A stretch of DNA of 64,000 nucleotides, taken from positions 2,170,001-2,234,000 of the forward strand of contig NZ_JAJEJV010000004.1 of assembly GCF_021390675.1 (NCBI RefSeq), in the 5' to 3' direction. Positions 37,320 through 46,057 of the stretch are shown here, in pieces. Position numbers and translations under genes: made by a program. Each line of letters starts with the position of its first letter. Position 1 is the first letter of the stretch. Source of the stretch: Dyella sp. 2HG41-7 (GTDB lineage: Bacteria; Pseudomonadota; Gammaproteobacteria; Xanthomonadales; Rhodanobacteraceae). Under the pieces are notes generated by a model. It saw only the letters and a list, made by a program, of their open reading frames with translations. It did no database searches and was not told the DNA's origin.

Positions 37320-37589
37320 ATGGACGAGCTGCTCGCCAAAGCCACGCAAGGTGTGGATCTGAATGCGCCCGACGCCTATCTGCACATCTTCATCAACTTG
37401 ATGGCGATGATGCCCTGGGTCGCGTTGTTTTGGTGGAATCTCGCGTTTATCGCCGTCGGGGCCTTGCTAGGTTGGTGGCGAGGGCGATTGCTAGCCGGCG
37501 TAATCTGGGCGGCAGTGCTGGGGCCCATCGGCTGGATAATCGTGCTGCGCGCCCCCAAATTGGCTAAGCCGCCGCCGCTGCCACGGTAG
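37320..37589 (+). CDS. Small membrane protein of unknown function
   Basis: An 89-residue protein with two hydrophobic segments, about residues 28-50 (MAMMPWVALFWWNLAFIAVG) and 56-77 (RLLAGVIWAAVLGPIGWIIV), joined by a short Arg-containing turn. It ends with a Pro-rich tail, PKLAKPPPLPR. I do not recognise the family. It starts 28 bases after gltX and ends 30 bases before zur, so it is likely co-transcribed. A helical hairpin of this size could be a membrane-complex accessory subunit. Confidence 0.65.
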   Translation: MDELLAKATQGVDLNAPDAYLHIFINLMAMMPWVALFWWNLAFIAVGALLGWWRGRLLAGVIWAAVLGPIGWIIVLRAPKLAKPPPLPR

Positions 37590-37619
37590 CGGTGTATGAT
37601 CGCCGACGAGGTGAACACG

Positions 37620-38099
37620 TTGAGCAACAGCACAACCACCAAGCATGCACATCACCATCACGAGAGTCCCAAAGACTTCGTGGCGGCGGTGGAACATGCC
37701 AGCGAGGAACGCGGCCTTCGCCTTACGCCGCTGCGCAAAGAAGTGCTGGAATTGATCGCCGCGGCCGGCAAGCCGGTGAAGGCATACGACTTGCTCGATC
37801 ATCTGCGCGAACGTCACGGCAACGCCGCGCCGCCGACCGTTTATCGTGCTTTGGACTTTCTGTTGGAGCACGGCTTTATCCATAAGCTGGAATCGATCAA
37901 CGCCTTCGTCTCCTGCCATCACCCGGCCGAGGCGCATCAGGTGCCGTTTCTGATTTGCGATGTTTGTTCCAGCGCCCAGGAAGTCTGCGACGAGCGCGTC
38001 GCGGAGCTGATCGAGGCCCAGGCCAAGACTTTCGGCTTCCGCCCCCAGGCGCAAACGCTGGAAGTTCACGGCGTGTGCAAGCAGTGCCGTAAGGCCTGA
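37620..38099 (+). CDS. zur: Fur-family zinc uptake regulator Zur
   Basis: Metal-dependent repressor of about 159 residues. The DNA-binding part holds LRLTPLRKEVLELIAAAG and PPTVYRALDFLLEHGFIHKLES. Zinc sites include CHHPAEAHQ, the CDVC pair and the C-terminal CKQC pair. The assignment to Zur rather than Fur rests on these and on its zinc-gene neighbours. I prefer TTG 37620, with GAGGTG six bases upstream; ATG 37596 would add eight residues but lacks a ribosome site. The N-terminus carries HAHHHH. A Zur-type box follows the gene. Confidence 0.88.
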   Translation: MSNSTTTKHAHHHHESPKDFVAAVEHASEERGLRLTPLRKEVLELIAAAGKPVKAYDLLDHLRERHGNAAPPTVYRALDFLLEHGFIHKLESINAFVSCHHPAEAHQVPFLICDVCSSAQEVCDERVAELIEAQAKTFGFRPQAQTLEVHGVCKQCRKA

Positions 38100-38123
38100 T
38101 TCCCCAATCCGATTCCCCAATCC
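38098..38123. repeat. Perfect tandem duplication of 13 bases at the zur stop
   Basis: GATTCCCCAATCC is present twice without spacing (38098-38110 and 38111-38123). The first copy overlaps the zur stop codon, TGA at 38097-38099. Short repeats of this composition are common between genes in xanthomonads. Confidence 0.6.
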
Positions 38124-38163
38124 TCGGCTGACGCACCAGCACGCCTTGCGTGCGGGCATTGGA

Positions 38164-38178
38164 TGTTATAATGTATCA
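38164..38178 (+). promoter_or_regulatory. Zur-type operator upstream of the MerC-like gene
   Basis: The 15 bases TGTTATAATGTATCA match the gammaproteobacterial Zur core TGTTATANTATAACA at 12 of 14 defined positions and form an imperfect palindrome. The site lies 49 bases before the MerC-like start and just downstream of zur. It may overlap the promoter, since TATAAT occurs inside it. Confidence 0.65.
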
Positions 38179-38226
38179 AAACTAGCCGATACCCGCCGGC
38201 CATTTCCTTATGGTGCCGTCCCGCCC

Positions 38227-38661
38227 ATGGATCCCACACCAACGCAGCCGAATGCTCGCTTCTGGAACCTTGCCGATCGCGTTGGCGCGACCGCGTCGTT
38301 CCTGTGCGCCATTCACTGCGCCGCGTTACCGTTCTTGCTTGCCGTGCTCCCGTTGCTGGGCCTGAGCTTTCTGGGCGGCCGCGCGTTCGAACGGTGTTTT
38401 GTGCTGTTCGCCAGCTCGCTGGCGTTGTTTGCGCTGGTCAACGGCTATCGTCGGCACCATCGCGCGCTGCCGCTGCGTTTGGCGCTGCCCGGCCTTGCGC
38501 TGCTGATCCTCGGCGTCACCTTCGCGGAAAATTATTCGATCGTCGTGCATAGCGTGATGGTGACGTGCGGCGGTTTGCTGGTCGCCACCGCGCACTTCAC
38601 GAATCTTCGATTTGATCGCCTGCACGGTCATGTGCATGGTCCGCAGTGCGCGCACGGCTGA
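38227..38661 (+). CDS. MerC-domain membrane protein
   Basis: Small integral membrane protein of 144 residues with about four hydrophobic helices. The MerC family is indicated by ADRVGATASFLCAIHCAALPFLLAV, where paired Cys/His in the first helix can bind metal. The tail HGHVHGPQCAHG is His/Cys-rich. ATG 38227 follows the Zur-type box; an upstream TTG frame would run through that box and is rejected. Close to zur and a cation exporter, a role in zinc movement under Zur control is more likely than mercury transport, for which mer genes are absent. Confidence 0.82.
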   Translation: MDPTPTQPNARFWNLADRVGATASFLCAIHCAALPFLLAVLPLLGLSFLGGRAFERCFVLFASSLALFALVNGYRRHHRALPLRLALPGLALLILGVTFAENYSIVVHSVMVTCGGLLVATAHFTNLRFDRLHGHVHGPQCAHG

Positions 38662-38707
38662 TGTGCAGTGATTGTGTAACGGCCGCATCGCTTTTTAGCA
38701 TGGCGAT

Positions 38708-39652
38708 ATGAATCACGTGCACAGCCACGCCGACCATCATCACGATCACGCACATCCTGCGGGAACGATGGGGCGCGAGCGAAAACTGCTTTTCGCGTTC
38801 GTCCTTACCGCAGGGATGATGATCGCCGAGGTCATCGGCGGCTGGTGGTCCGGATCGCTCGCTTTGCTGGCCGATGCTGGGCATATGCTGGTGGACGCGG
38901 CGGCGTTGATGCTGGCCTTGTTGGCCGTGCGCATGGCGCAGCGTCCCGCCGATGCGCGTCGTACTTATGGTTATGGCCGCATGGAAGTGCTGGCGGGTTT
39001 CGTCAATGCGCTGACGCAATTCGTGCTGGTCGGTTTCATTGCCTATGAAGCGATCTCGCGCTTTTTCAAACCGGTGGAAATTCTCTCCGGCGTTATGTTC
39101 GGAGTCGCAGTCGTCGGCTTGCTGGTGAATCTGATCGTATTGCGCAGCTTGCATGGGCATTCGCACGACGATGTCAACATTGGCGCGGCGAGTTTGCACG
39201 TGCTGGGCGATCTGCTCGGTTCGGTCGGTGCGGTAATCGCCGCGTTGTTGGTGCGCTGGCTGAACTGGAATTGGGCCGACCCGGCGTTATCCGTGCTGGT
39301 GTCGTTACTGATTTTGAACAGCGCATGGCGATTGCTGCGACGTTCCACGCACATCCTGCTGGAAGGCGTGCCGGAAGGCATGGATCCGCACGAAGTGGAA
39401 ACCGTGTTGCGCGACGCCGACACGTCGATTCGCGATGTGCATCATGTGCATGTGTGGCAGGTGGCGTCCGGTTCGTTCATGGCGACGTTGCATCTGGAAT
39501 TGCATGATCGGAACGACGACGCGCGTGCGTTGGCATCGGTCCATCGCATTTTGTTGGAGCGCTTTGGCATTCAGCACGCCACGGTGCAGATCGACCCAGG
39601 GCATTGCCCGGACGGCAGTCCCGGTTGCGGTACGCAGCACCATCGTCACTAG
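38708..39652 (+). CDS. CDF-family zinc/cation efflux protein (ZitB/CzcD-like)
   Basis: Proton-coupled exporter of zinc or related divalent cations, 314 residues. The six-helix domain holds the two metal-site motifs ADAGHMLVDA (HxxxD, helix 2) and ASLHVLGDLLGS (HxxxD, helix 5). A cytosolic C-terminal domain follows (DVHHVHVWQVASGS). The N-terminus (HVHSHADHHHDHAH), the middle loop (HGHSHDD) and the end (CGTQHHRH) are His-rich. It starts 47 bases after the MerC-like gene. Together they form a compact zinc homeostasis block. Confidence 0.93.
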   Translation: MNHVHSHADHHHDHAHPAGTMGRERKLLFAFVLTAGMMIAEVIGGWWSGSLALLADAGHMLVDAAALMLALLAVRMAQRPADARRTYGYGRMEVLAGFVNALTQFVLVGFIAYEAISRFFKPVEILSGVMFGVAVVGLLVNLIVLRSLHGHSHDDVNIGAASLHVLGDLLGSVGAVIAALLVRWLNWNWADPALSVLVSLLILNSAWRLLRRSTHILLEGVPEGMDPHEVETVLRDADTSIRDVHHVHVWQVASGSFMATLHLELHDRNDDARALASVHRILLERFGIQHATVQIDPGHCPDGSPGCGTQHHRH

Positions 39653-39743
39653 CCCGGTTCCAGTTTCTACTCCCGCTTGCGCTTTGGCGGGCCGCTGCTA
39701 GGATGATTAACCATCAACCGTATGTCGAATCAAGGAGTTTCCT

Positions 39744-39908
39744 ATGGGTAAGGGCGATCGTAAAACCCGTCGCGGCAAAACCTACCGTAACAGCTACGGT
39801 AACTCGCGCGCGCACTCCGTGAAGCCTGCCGTGACCGGCGCCAAGACGACCGTGACCAAGCCGGCCGCCGTCAAAAAGGCTGCCGCTCCGAAGAAAAAAT
39901 CGGCCTGA
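39744..39908 (+). CDS. Small ribosomal subunit protein THX (bTHX)
   Basis: A 54-residue basic protein beginning MGKGDRKTRRGKTYRNSYGN, the signature of the bacterial THX/RPS31 family that sits at the top of the 30S head. The second half is a Lys/Ala/Pro tail (VKKAAAPKKKSA). AGGAG stands seven bases before the ATG and a strong terminator lies directly behind the stop, so it is a complete single-gene unit. Its brevity makes it easily missed in automated ORF calls. Confidence 0.88.
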   Translation: MGKGDRKTRRGKTYRNSYGNSRAHSVKPAVTGAKTTVTKPAAVKKAAAPKKKSA

Positions 39909-39928
39909 GCGATCCGCTCGCCGAAACG

Positions 39929-39957
39929 AAAAGCCCCCGTTTATCGGGGGTTTTTTT
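39929..39957. terminator. Bidirectional terminator between THX and hutI
   Basis: AAAGCCCCCG pairs with CGGGGG and the adjoining TTTTTTT run, with the loop TTTAT. On the minus strand the same stem ends in CTTTTCG. It serves the THX gene from the left and hutI, whose stop codon touches it at 39956, from the right. Confidence 0.9.
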
Positions 39958-41182
39958 ATGCCTGAGTCGAAACCGATACGCCGCCGATCCACACTTGCCG
40001 CACCAGCGCGCCGCCAATCCAGTAGCAAAGCTCCGCCGGTTGCGCAACGTTCCATACGACCAGGTCCGCGCGCTTACCTACCGCGAGTTCCCCGCGATCA
40101 GGCAGACCCAGCGCGCGGGCTGCATTCACCGTAATACCGCGCAGCGCTTCTTCGGGCGTTAAGCGGAAGAGGGTGCACGCCATGTTCGCCGCCAGTCGCA
40201 CGGAAAGCAGCGGCGACGTACCTGGGTTGCAGTCGGTGGCGATAGCGATGGGAACGCCGCTCGCGCGAAGCGCTTCGATAGGCGGCAGCTTGGTTTCGCG
40301 CAAGGCATAAAAAGCGCCGGGAAGAAGCACGGCAACGGTTCCCGCGCGCGCCATGGCGTCGATGCCTTTGTCGCTGAGATATTCCAGGTGATCGGCGGAT
40401 AGCCCGTTGAACTCGGCCACCAACGCGGCGCCATCCAGATCGGAGAGCTGCTCCGCGTGCAGCTTTACACGCAACCCAAGCTGGCGCGCATGTTCGAACA
40501 CGCGCTGCGTTTCCGCACGCGTAAAGCCAATGCCTTCGCAGAAGGCATCGACGGCATCCACCAGACCCTCGTTGGCTAACGTGGGAAGCAGTTCGCTGCA
40601 AACCAGCGCAACGTAGTCGTCGCGGCGTTCTTTGTATTCGGGCGGTAAGGCATGCAGTCCGAGAAAGCTGGTTTGAACATGGATGCCAAGCGCTTGTCCG
40701 AGCCGGCGCGCCGTGCGCAGCGTGCGACGCTCTGCGTCCAGTTCGAGGCCGTAGCCGGATTTGATTTCCAAGGTTGTTACGCCGTCTGCCAGCAGCGCAC
40801 GCGCGCGCGGCAAGGATTGCGCGAACAACTCGTCTTCGCTGGCGTTGCGCGTGGCGCGTACCGTGGAGACGATGCCGCCGCCGGCGCGCGCAATCTCTTC
40901 ATACGTGGCGCCATTGAGGCGCATATCGAATTCCTGCGCGCGGTCGCCGCCGAAGACGAGGTGCGTGTGGCAGTCGATCAAGCCTGGCGTAATCAGCGCG
41001 CCATTCACGTCATGCACTTCGCGTGCGGAGGATGCGGCGTTGGAAGGCAAATCGCGCATCGAGCCAAGCCACGCGATCTTTCCATCCAGGCACGCGATCG
41101 CCGCGTCGCTTATCAATCCGTAACCGCTATCGCCGGCAAACGTCGCGAGCGTTGCGTGCGTCAGCAACAGATCCCAATTCAT
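39956..41182 (-). CDS. hutI: Imidazolonepropionase
   Basis: Third step of histidine degradation: it opens imidazolone-5-propionate to formiminoglutamate. The 408-residue amidohydrolase has the metal motif [24 protein letters not shown]-like sequence ([15 protein letters not shown]), the ligands KLHAEQLSD and SADHLEY, and [11 protein letters not shown] with the catalytic Asp. Its ATG overlaps the clc stop codon as ATGA with no Shine-Dalgarno, so it depends on translation of clc. hutF and hutU are elsewhere in the window; hutH and hutC are not seen. Confidence 0.95.
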   Translation of the reverse strand: MNWDLLLTHATLATFAGDSGYGLISDAAIACLDGKIAWLGSMRDLPSNAASSAREVHDVNGALITPGLIDCHTHLVFGGDRAQEFDMRLNGATYEEIARAGGGIVSTVRATRNASEDELFAQSLPRARALLADGVTTLEIKSGYGLELDAERRTLRTARRLGQALGIHVQTSFLGLHALPPEYKERRDDYVALVCSELLPTLANEGLVDAVDAFCEGIGFTRAETQRVFEHARQLGLRVKLHAEQLSDLDGAALVAEFNGLSADHLEYLSDKGIDAMARAGTVAVLLPGAFYALRETKLPPIEALRASGVPIAIATDCNPGTSPLLSVRLAANMACTLFRLTPEEALRGITVNAARALGLPDRGELAVGKRADLVVWNVAQPAELCYWIGGALVRQVWIGGVSVSTQA

Positions 41183-42648
41183 GGTTTGGTTTCTTTGGTT
41201 TCGGTGTGAGTGGGAACGACCGGTTCGCCATACGTGCTGGTGTTGCCGATATCTTCCACTGGCGAAGGCGGTTCGGCATTTTTTCCCGCCTCGTTGCGCG
41301 CGGCTTGCTGTCGTTCGAAATCTTGGATCATGCGCTCGGCGAAATCTTTGTACACGGGCGTCGGCGAAAAAATCGACGCCGCCGCGCGTCCCAGCAGGCA
41401 GGCCGCCATGATGGGTATCACCATATCCTGGTTGTTGGTCAATTCCATCGCGATCACCGCGGAGGTGAGCGGTGCGCCAGTTACGCCGGATAAATACGCG
41501 CTCATGCCCAGCAGTACCACCGCGGCCTCGGGGATATGCGGAAGAAAGGTCGCGATGTTATGACCCAGGCCTGCGCCGACTGCCAACGCTGGAGAGAATA
41601 TGCCGCCGGGAATTCCCGCCCAATACGACACCACGTTGGCCAGCAGTTTGAGGATGCCGAAACTTTGCCCTGGCGTATCGGGCATATCCTGCACAAACGC
41701 GCGCGCTTGCGCGTAACCGGTGCCGTAGACCGCATTGTGCGAGAGCACGCCAATAGCGGCTAACGCAAATCCGCAGCCGATCGCAAACAATACCGGAAAG
41801 CGTTCGCGCAACCTGCCGAGCGCCGCGAGCGGGCCACGCCTGCTCAGCAGAATCAGGCGCGCGAACAACCCTCCGCACAATCCGCAGATAATCCCGCATT
41901 GCAAAACTGCCAGCCACGCGTATCCCAGCGGCAAGCTCGTCTGCACCGTGCCGAAATAGGCGTAGTTGCCGATGATGCCCATCGACACCACGCCGCCGAC
42001 GAATACGGATGTCAGCAACAAGCCGCTGAAGCGATGCTCAAACGTGCCAGCCAATTCTTCAATCGCAAACACCACGCCCGCCAACGGCGTATTGAACGCC
42101 GCAGCGATGCCGGCCGCACCGCCGGCAAGAATAAATCGCGATAGCGCGGTGCGATCGGTGAAGCCGAAGCGCTTACCCAGCCAATGCATCAAGCCCGCGC
42201 CGACATGCACGGTGGGCCCTTCGCGGCCGATGGACGCGCCGACCATCAGCGCCAATAACGTGAGCGCCATTTTGCTTGCAGCGATGGGCAGCGCGAGCAT
42301 GCGCGAACGAAAGCCCTCATCGTCCACGTGGATGGTGGCGATCACTTGTGGAATGCCGCTGCCGCGCGCCGCGCGCAGTCGTCCTTGCGTTACCCAGCAC
42401 AGTAAGCCGAAGACTGTCGGTGTCAGAATCAGCGGAATCCAAATGCCATGGGCGACGATCTTGTTGAAGATCGCATAGGCGAACTCACTGGCCTTGGCAA
42501 AAAAGATCGCGGAGAGCGCCACCAGCACCGCGCCGCTCCAAAGCGCAATGCGGCGCTTCCATTGATAGGGCGCAAAGAATTCATGCCCGAGCACCGCCCG
42601 CAGGCGGGGATTGGACGCTTTCGGCGATGGTGCAGGGGATTCGGACAT
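41179..42648 (-). CDS. CLC-family chloride/proton antiporter
   Basis: Polytopic ion transporter of 489 residues. The anion-binding motifs are GSGIP (96-100), GREGP (141-145) with the gating Glu143, and [15 protein letters not shown] in the second half. Glu197-Glu198 match the internal proton-transfer Glu of the E. coli exchanger, so antiport rather than channel function is likely. A long polar C-terminal tail ends the protein. It overlaps hutI by four bases, an unusual partner; a link between chloride or pH balance and histidine breakdown is only suggested by this arrangement. Confidence 0.93.
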   Translation of the reverse strand: MSESPAPSPKASNPRLRAVLGHEFFAPYQWKRRIALWSGAVLVALSAIFFAKASEFAYAIFNKIVAHGIWIPLILTPTVFGLLCWVTQGRLRAARGSGIPQVIATIHVDDEGFRSRMLALPIAASKMALTLLALMVGASIGREGPTVHVGAGLMHWLGKRFGFTDRTALSRFILAGGAAGIAAAFNTPLAGVVFAIEELAGTFEHRFSGLLLTSVFVGGVVSMGIIGNYAYFGTVQTSLPLGYAWLAVLQCGIICGLCGGLFARLILLSRRGPLAALGRLRERFPVLFAIGCGFALAAIGVLSHNAVYGTGYAQARAFVQDMPDTPGQSFGILKLLANVVSYWAGIPGGIFSPALAVGAGLGHNIATFLPHIPEAAVVLLGMSAYLSGVTGAPLTSAVIAMELTNNQDMVIPIMAACLLGRAAASIFSPTPVYKDFAERMIQDFERQQAARNEAGKNAEPPSPVEDIGNTSTYGEPVVPTHTETKETKP

Positions 42649-42714
42649 TCATCCATTATGACAGATGACTGTGAGCGCGCCGCCGCGAATTTCCCGTATT
42701 GCGAGAGAATCGCT

Positions 42715-44277
42715 CTATCGCGATTGCCTCAGCCAGCGCGTTTCATAAAGATCGAATCGCCGATCTTTCAGATTTTGTACGGTGCCGGCGTTGCGGGCAC
42801 GCGCCAGTCCTTCCAGTCGCAAATCGGCAAAAAGCACGGTCTCGATATTGGGCGTGGAGTCGGCGGCAACGCCGTCTCTGGCGAACAAAAAGTCGCTAGG
42901 CGTCAGGATGCAGCTTTGTCCGTACTGGATATCGAAATTGTTTACGCCTGGAAGATTGCCCACATTGCCGGAGAGAATGACGTAGCACTGATTTTCGATG
43001 GCCCGCGCTTGCGCGCAGTAACGGACGCGCAGATAACCCTCGCGCACATCGGTACAAAACGGCACGAACAGCATCAACGCGCCCTGGTCGGCCAGATGCC
43101 GGGCGACTTCGGGGAATTCGGAGTCGTAGCAGATCATCACGCCGATGGGGCCGCAATCCGTTTGAATGGTGGCCGCGCTTTCGCCACCGGTGACGTTCCA
43201 GACGATGCGCTCGCTCGGCGTGGGGTGCAGTTTTTCGCGCTCGTGAATCGAGCCGTCGCGCAGGCACACGTAGCAAACGTTATGGATATCGCCGTTGGGT
43301 TGCTCGGTAGGATGCGAGCCCGCAACGATATTGATGTTGTAGTGCACGGCGAGGCGGCTGAAGAGCTCCTTCACCTGCGGCGTGTAGTGGCTGAGTTTAC
43401 GAATGGTGTCCACCGGCGAAAGCTCTTCATTCTCGATGGAAAGCAATTGCAGTGTGATCAATTCGGGAAACGTCACAAAGTCGGCGGAATAATCCGCGGC
43501 GATATCGGTAAAATATTCGACATGCGTAGCGAACTCGTCGAACGATTTGATACGTCGCTGCAGATATTGCACGGTCGCCACGCGCACCGAGTCGGGCAAA
43601 TGCTGCGACGATTTGATCGTCGGGATATCGGGCTGATCGAGCAGGGTAGGGTTGCGCCATATCAAATGCGCGCCATAACCGAGCGATTCGTAATCTGCGG
43701 GCACGTAACCGCGCAGCAAGCCGACAATCTCAAAATCGTTTGCGAGTTGAAAACTTAAGGTGGGATCGCGCCGGCGTCCTTCCACCACCGCTTGCACATA
43801 CGCTTCCGCGCTGCCGTAGCGCTGGATGTTGCGCGCCAGGCCAGGAACGCGGCCGCCAAAGGTGATGCCGCGCAGCTTTAGGTCCATGCACAGCCGCTTG
43901 CGCGCCTGATACAACCGTTGGCCGATGCGCATGCCGCGATAATCCGGATGCACCACCACTTCCATGCCGTAAAGCCAATTGCCATCGGGATTGTGGCGCG
44001 AGGCCATGCCGCCGCCGGTAATCTGCATCCACGTATGCGGCTTGAGCGCAAGCGATTCGTCGATGCGGAACGTCCCGCAATAGCCCACGATATTGCCCTC
44101 GTATTCGACGACAAATTGACCCTCGGGGAAATGTGTTTGCTGAGATCGCAGCATTTCCGCCGAGTGGCCCCATTCGGCCGTGTAAACCCGGGCGGTAAGG
44201 TCGACGAGCGCCGGCACATCGGCCGGCACAGCCTGGCGCAAGGCCAGTTTGGGTGCGTTTTCATTCTTCTTGGCCAT
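42715..44277 (-). CDS. Bifunctional GNAT acetyltransferase / nitrilase-superfamily hydrolase
   Basis: Two-domain enzyme of about 520 residues. Residues 10-200 form a GNAT acyltransferase (GMEVVVHPDYRGMRIGQRLY is the acetyl-CoA loop). Residues 225-500 form a carbon-nitrogen hydrolase with the Glu-Lys-Cys triad in TFPELI, EREKLHPTP and MICYDSEFPE. Such fusions are known but their substrates are largely undefined; an amide or acylated amine is expected. ATG 44277 has AAAGG at suitable spacing; ATG 44286 overlaps that site. It is divergent from hutF with a 90-base gap. Confidence 0.9.
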   Translation of the reverse strand: MAKKNENAPKLALRQAVPADVPALVDLTARVYTAEWGHSAEMLRSQQTHFPEGQFVVEYEGNIVGYCGTFRIDESLALKPHTWMQITGGGMASRHNPDGNWLYGMEVVVHPDYRGMRIGQRLYQARKRLCMDLKLRGITFGGRVPGLARNIQRYGSAEAYVQAVVEGRRRDPTLSFQLANDFEIVGLLRGYVPADYESLGYGAHLIWRNPTLLDQPDIPTIKSSQHLPDSVRVATVQYLQRRIKSFDEFATHVEYFTDIAADYSADFVTFPELITLQLLSIENEELSPVDTIRKLSHYTPQVKELFSRLAVHYNINIVAGSHPTEQPNGDIHNVCYVCLRDGSIHEREKLHPTPSERIVWNVTGGESAATIQTDCGPIGVMICYDSEFPEVARHLADQGALMLFVPFCTDVREGYLRVRYCAQARAIENQCYVILSGNVGNLPGVNNFDIQYGQSCILTPSDFLFARDGVAADSTPNIETVLFADLRLEGLARARNAGTVQNLKDRRFDLYETRWLRQSR

Positions 44278-44366
44278 GTTCTTCATCCTTTCGTACGGAA
44301 GGTGAAGCAGATGCGAGTATTGCCGGTGCGGCCGGTTACACTTAACGGGCTATATGGAGATTGTTC

Positions 44367-45731
44367 ATGAGCGATGCGGCGGCATACCAGTTCAAAGCGG
44401 GTCATCTCTGGCACGAAGCGCAATGGCGCAACGACGCCGCGTTCGGTGTGGACAGCACCGGAAAGATTACCCCCGTAAGCAGCGAATCGCCGGACTACGT
44501 CGGCAACTGGGTCTTGCCGGGTATGCCAAATCTGCATTCCCATGCCTTTCAACGCGCAATGGCCGGTTTGGCGGAGCGTCGCGGGCCTGGCGACGATTCG
44601 TTCTGGACGTGGCGCGAAACGATGTACAGCTTCGCCGCGCGCATCGGGCCGGACACCTTGCAGGCCATTGCCTCGCAGCTCTATGTCGAAATGCTAAAAG
44701 CGGGCTATACCCAGGTCTGCGAGTTTCACTACCTGCATCATCAACCCGACGGCACGCCGTACGCGCAACCAGAAGCCATGTCGTTGGCGCTGATCGAAGC
44801 GGCGCGCGAAGCCGGCATCGCGCTGACGTTGTTGCCCGTGTTGTATATGAGCGGCGGTTTCGACGGGCGCCCGCTTTCGGCGCGTCAACGGCGATTCGGT
44901 CACGACGTGGATGCGTATCTGAGTCTGCTTTCCAACTTGCGCAAATTGGAAAGCGCCGACGTGCGTGTGGGCGTGGCGCTGCATTCGCTGCGTGCTATTC
45001 CCGAGCAAGCCTGGCGCAGCGTCATCGAACACGAAGCGCTGAAAACCGGACCCGTGCATATCCACATCGCCGAGCAAATCGGCGAAGTGCAAGATTGCCT
45101 CGCTACGCGTGGTGCGCGACCGGTCGAATGGCTATTGGATCACGCGGCTATCGACCGCCGTTGGTGTCTTGTGCATGCGACGCATCTGACCGATACGGAA
45201 ACCGCACGCATCGCGCGTAGCGGCGCCATTGCCGGTTTGTGTCCCACCACCGAAGCGAATCTCGGCGACGGTCTCTTTCCATTGGCGCGTTTTATGGATG
45301 CAGGTGGAACGCTTGGCATCGGTTCGGATTCGCATATTTCGATCTCGCCGATCGAAGAATTGCGCTGGCTCGAATACGGGCAGCGATTGAGCACGCGTCA
45401 CCGTAATGTCGCCGCGCGCCACGCGGACGAAAGCGTGGGCGAAACGTTGTGGCGTCATGCCTTGAAGGGTGGCGCGCAGGCAGCCGGCATGCCTATCGGC
45501 GCTGTCGATACGGATATGCGCGCGGATTTCATCGTGCTCGACAACGATTCGCCATTGCTTGCCGCACGCGATCATCGTTCCGCGATGGACAGTTTTCTCT
45601 TCGCCGGAAACGTATCGCCGGTGCGTCATGTGATGGCGGGCGGCAAATGGGTGGTTCGCGATTTTCGACATCGCGACGAAACGCGCATCGCGGCGCGCTA
45701 TCGAACCGCCATGCTGTCGTTGGTCGGATAA
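44367..45731 (+). CDS. hutF: Formimidoylglutamate deiminase
   Basis: Converts formiminoglutamate to formylglutamate plus ammonia, the first half of the two-step end of histidine breakdown. The amidohydrolase of 454 residues has the zinc motif MPNLHSHAFQRAMAGL, then HIHIAEQIGEV, VHATHLTD and GSDSHISISP. ATG 44367 follows GGAG by seven bases. Its presence implies a deformylase, HutG, elsewhere. A 326-base non-coding gap follows, holding a long hairpin at 45752-45846 and little else that I can identify. Confidence 0.95.
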   Translation: MSDAAAYQFKAGHLWHEAQWRNDAAFGVDSTGKITPVSSESPDYVGNWVLPGMPNLHSHAFQRAMAGLAERRGPGDDSFWTWRETMYSFAARIGPDTLQAIASQLYVEMLKAGYTQVCEFHYLHHQPDGTPYAQPEAMSLALIEAAREAGIALTLLPVLYMSGGFDGRPLSARQRRFGHDVDAYLSLLSNLRKLESADVRVGVALHSLRAIPEQAWRSVIEHEALKTGPVHIHIAEQIGEVQDCLATRGARPVEWLLDHAAIDRRWCLVHATHLTDTETARIARSGAIAGLCPTTEANLGDGLFPLARFMDAGGTLGIGSDSHISISPIEELRWLEYGQRLSTRHRNVAARHADESVGETLWRHALKGGAQAAGMPIGAVDTDMRADFIVLDNDSPLLAARDHRSAMDSFLFAGNVSPVRHVMAGGKWVVRDFRHRDETRIAARYRTAMLSLVG

Positions 45732-45751
45732 CGGCGCGCATTTCCACCCAT

Positions 45752-45846
45752 GATGTTCAGCAGGTTTGCAGCCGGAGCCGGATCATCTGAAGGCTGCTGC
45801 CCGCTACCTCGCGTGGGGGCCTCCGGCTGCAAGCCTGCTGAACATC
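45752..45846. repeat. 95-base element with 26-bp inverted repeat
   Basis: Arm 45752-45777 and arm 45821-45846 are reverse complements at 25 of 26 positions; the odd one is a U-G pair if transcribed rightward, so the RNA stem would be unbroken. The 43-base interior is GC-rich and non-coding. It begins 21 bases after the hutF stop. It may end or protect the hutF mRNA, or be one copy of a dispersed element. Confidence 0.65.
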
Positions 45847-46057
45847 GAAGCGAGCGCATCATGCGCGCGGTCGCGTAGAAACGGCATGAACGATTCGAGC
45901 CGTTGCGTAGAGATTTCGTAATTTTTGGCGCAGCGGCATGTCTTTCACTTTGCTGTCGGCGAGGCTGAACCCTCGGCATCAGTTCAGCTTTTCGCCGTCA
46001 TCGCCAGATTCTCGGTCGCGTTTTCCGATGTGAGTTTTCACTCACTGGGAGAAACAC

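Noticed and set aside
38227-38661. Mercury-resistance locus
   Set aside because: The MerC-like gene has no merA, merT, merP or merR nearby and follows zur and a Zur-type box.
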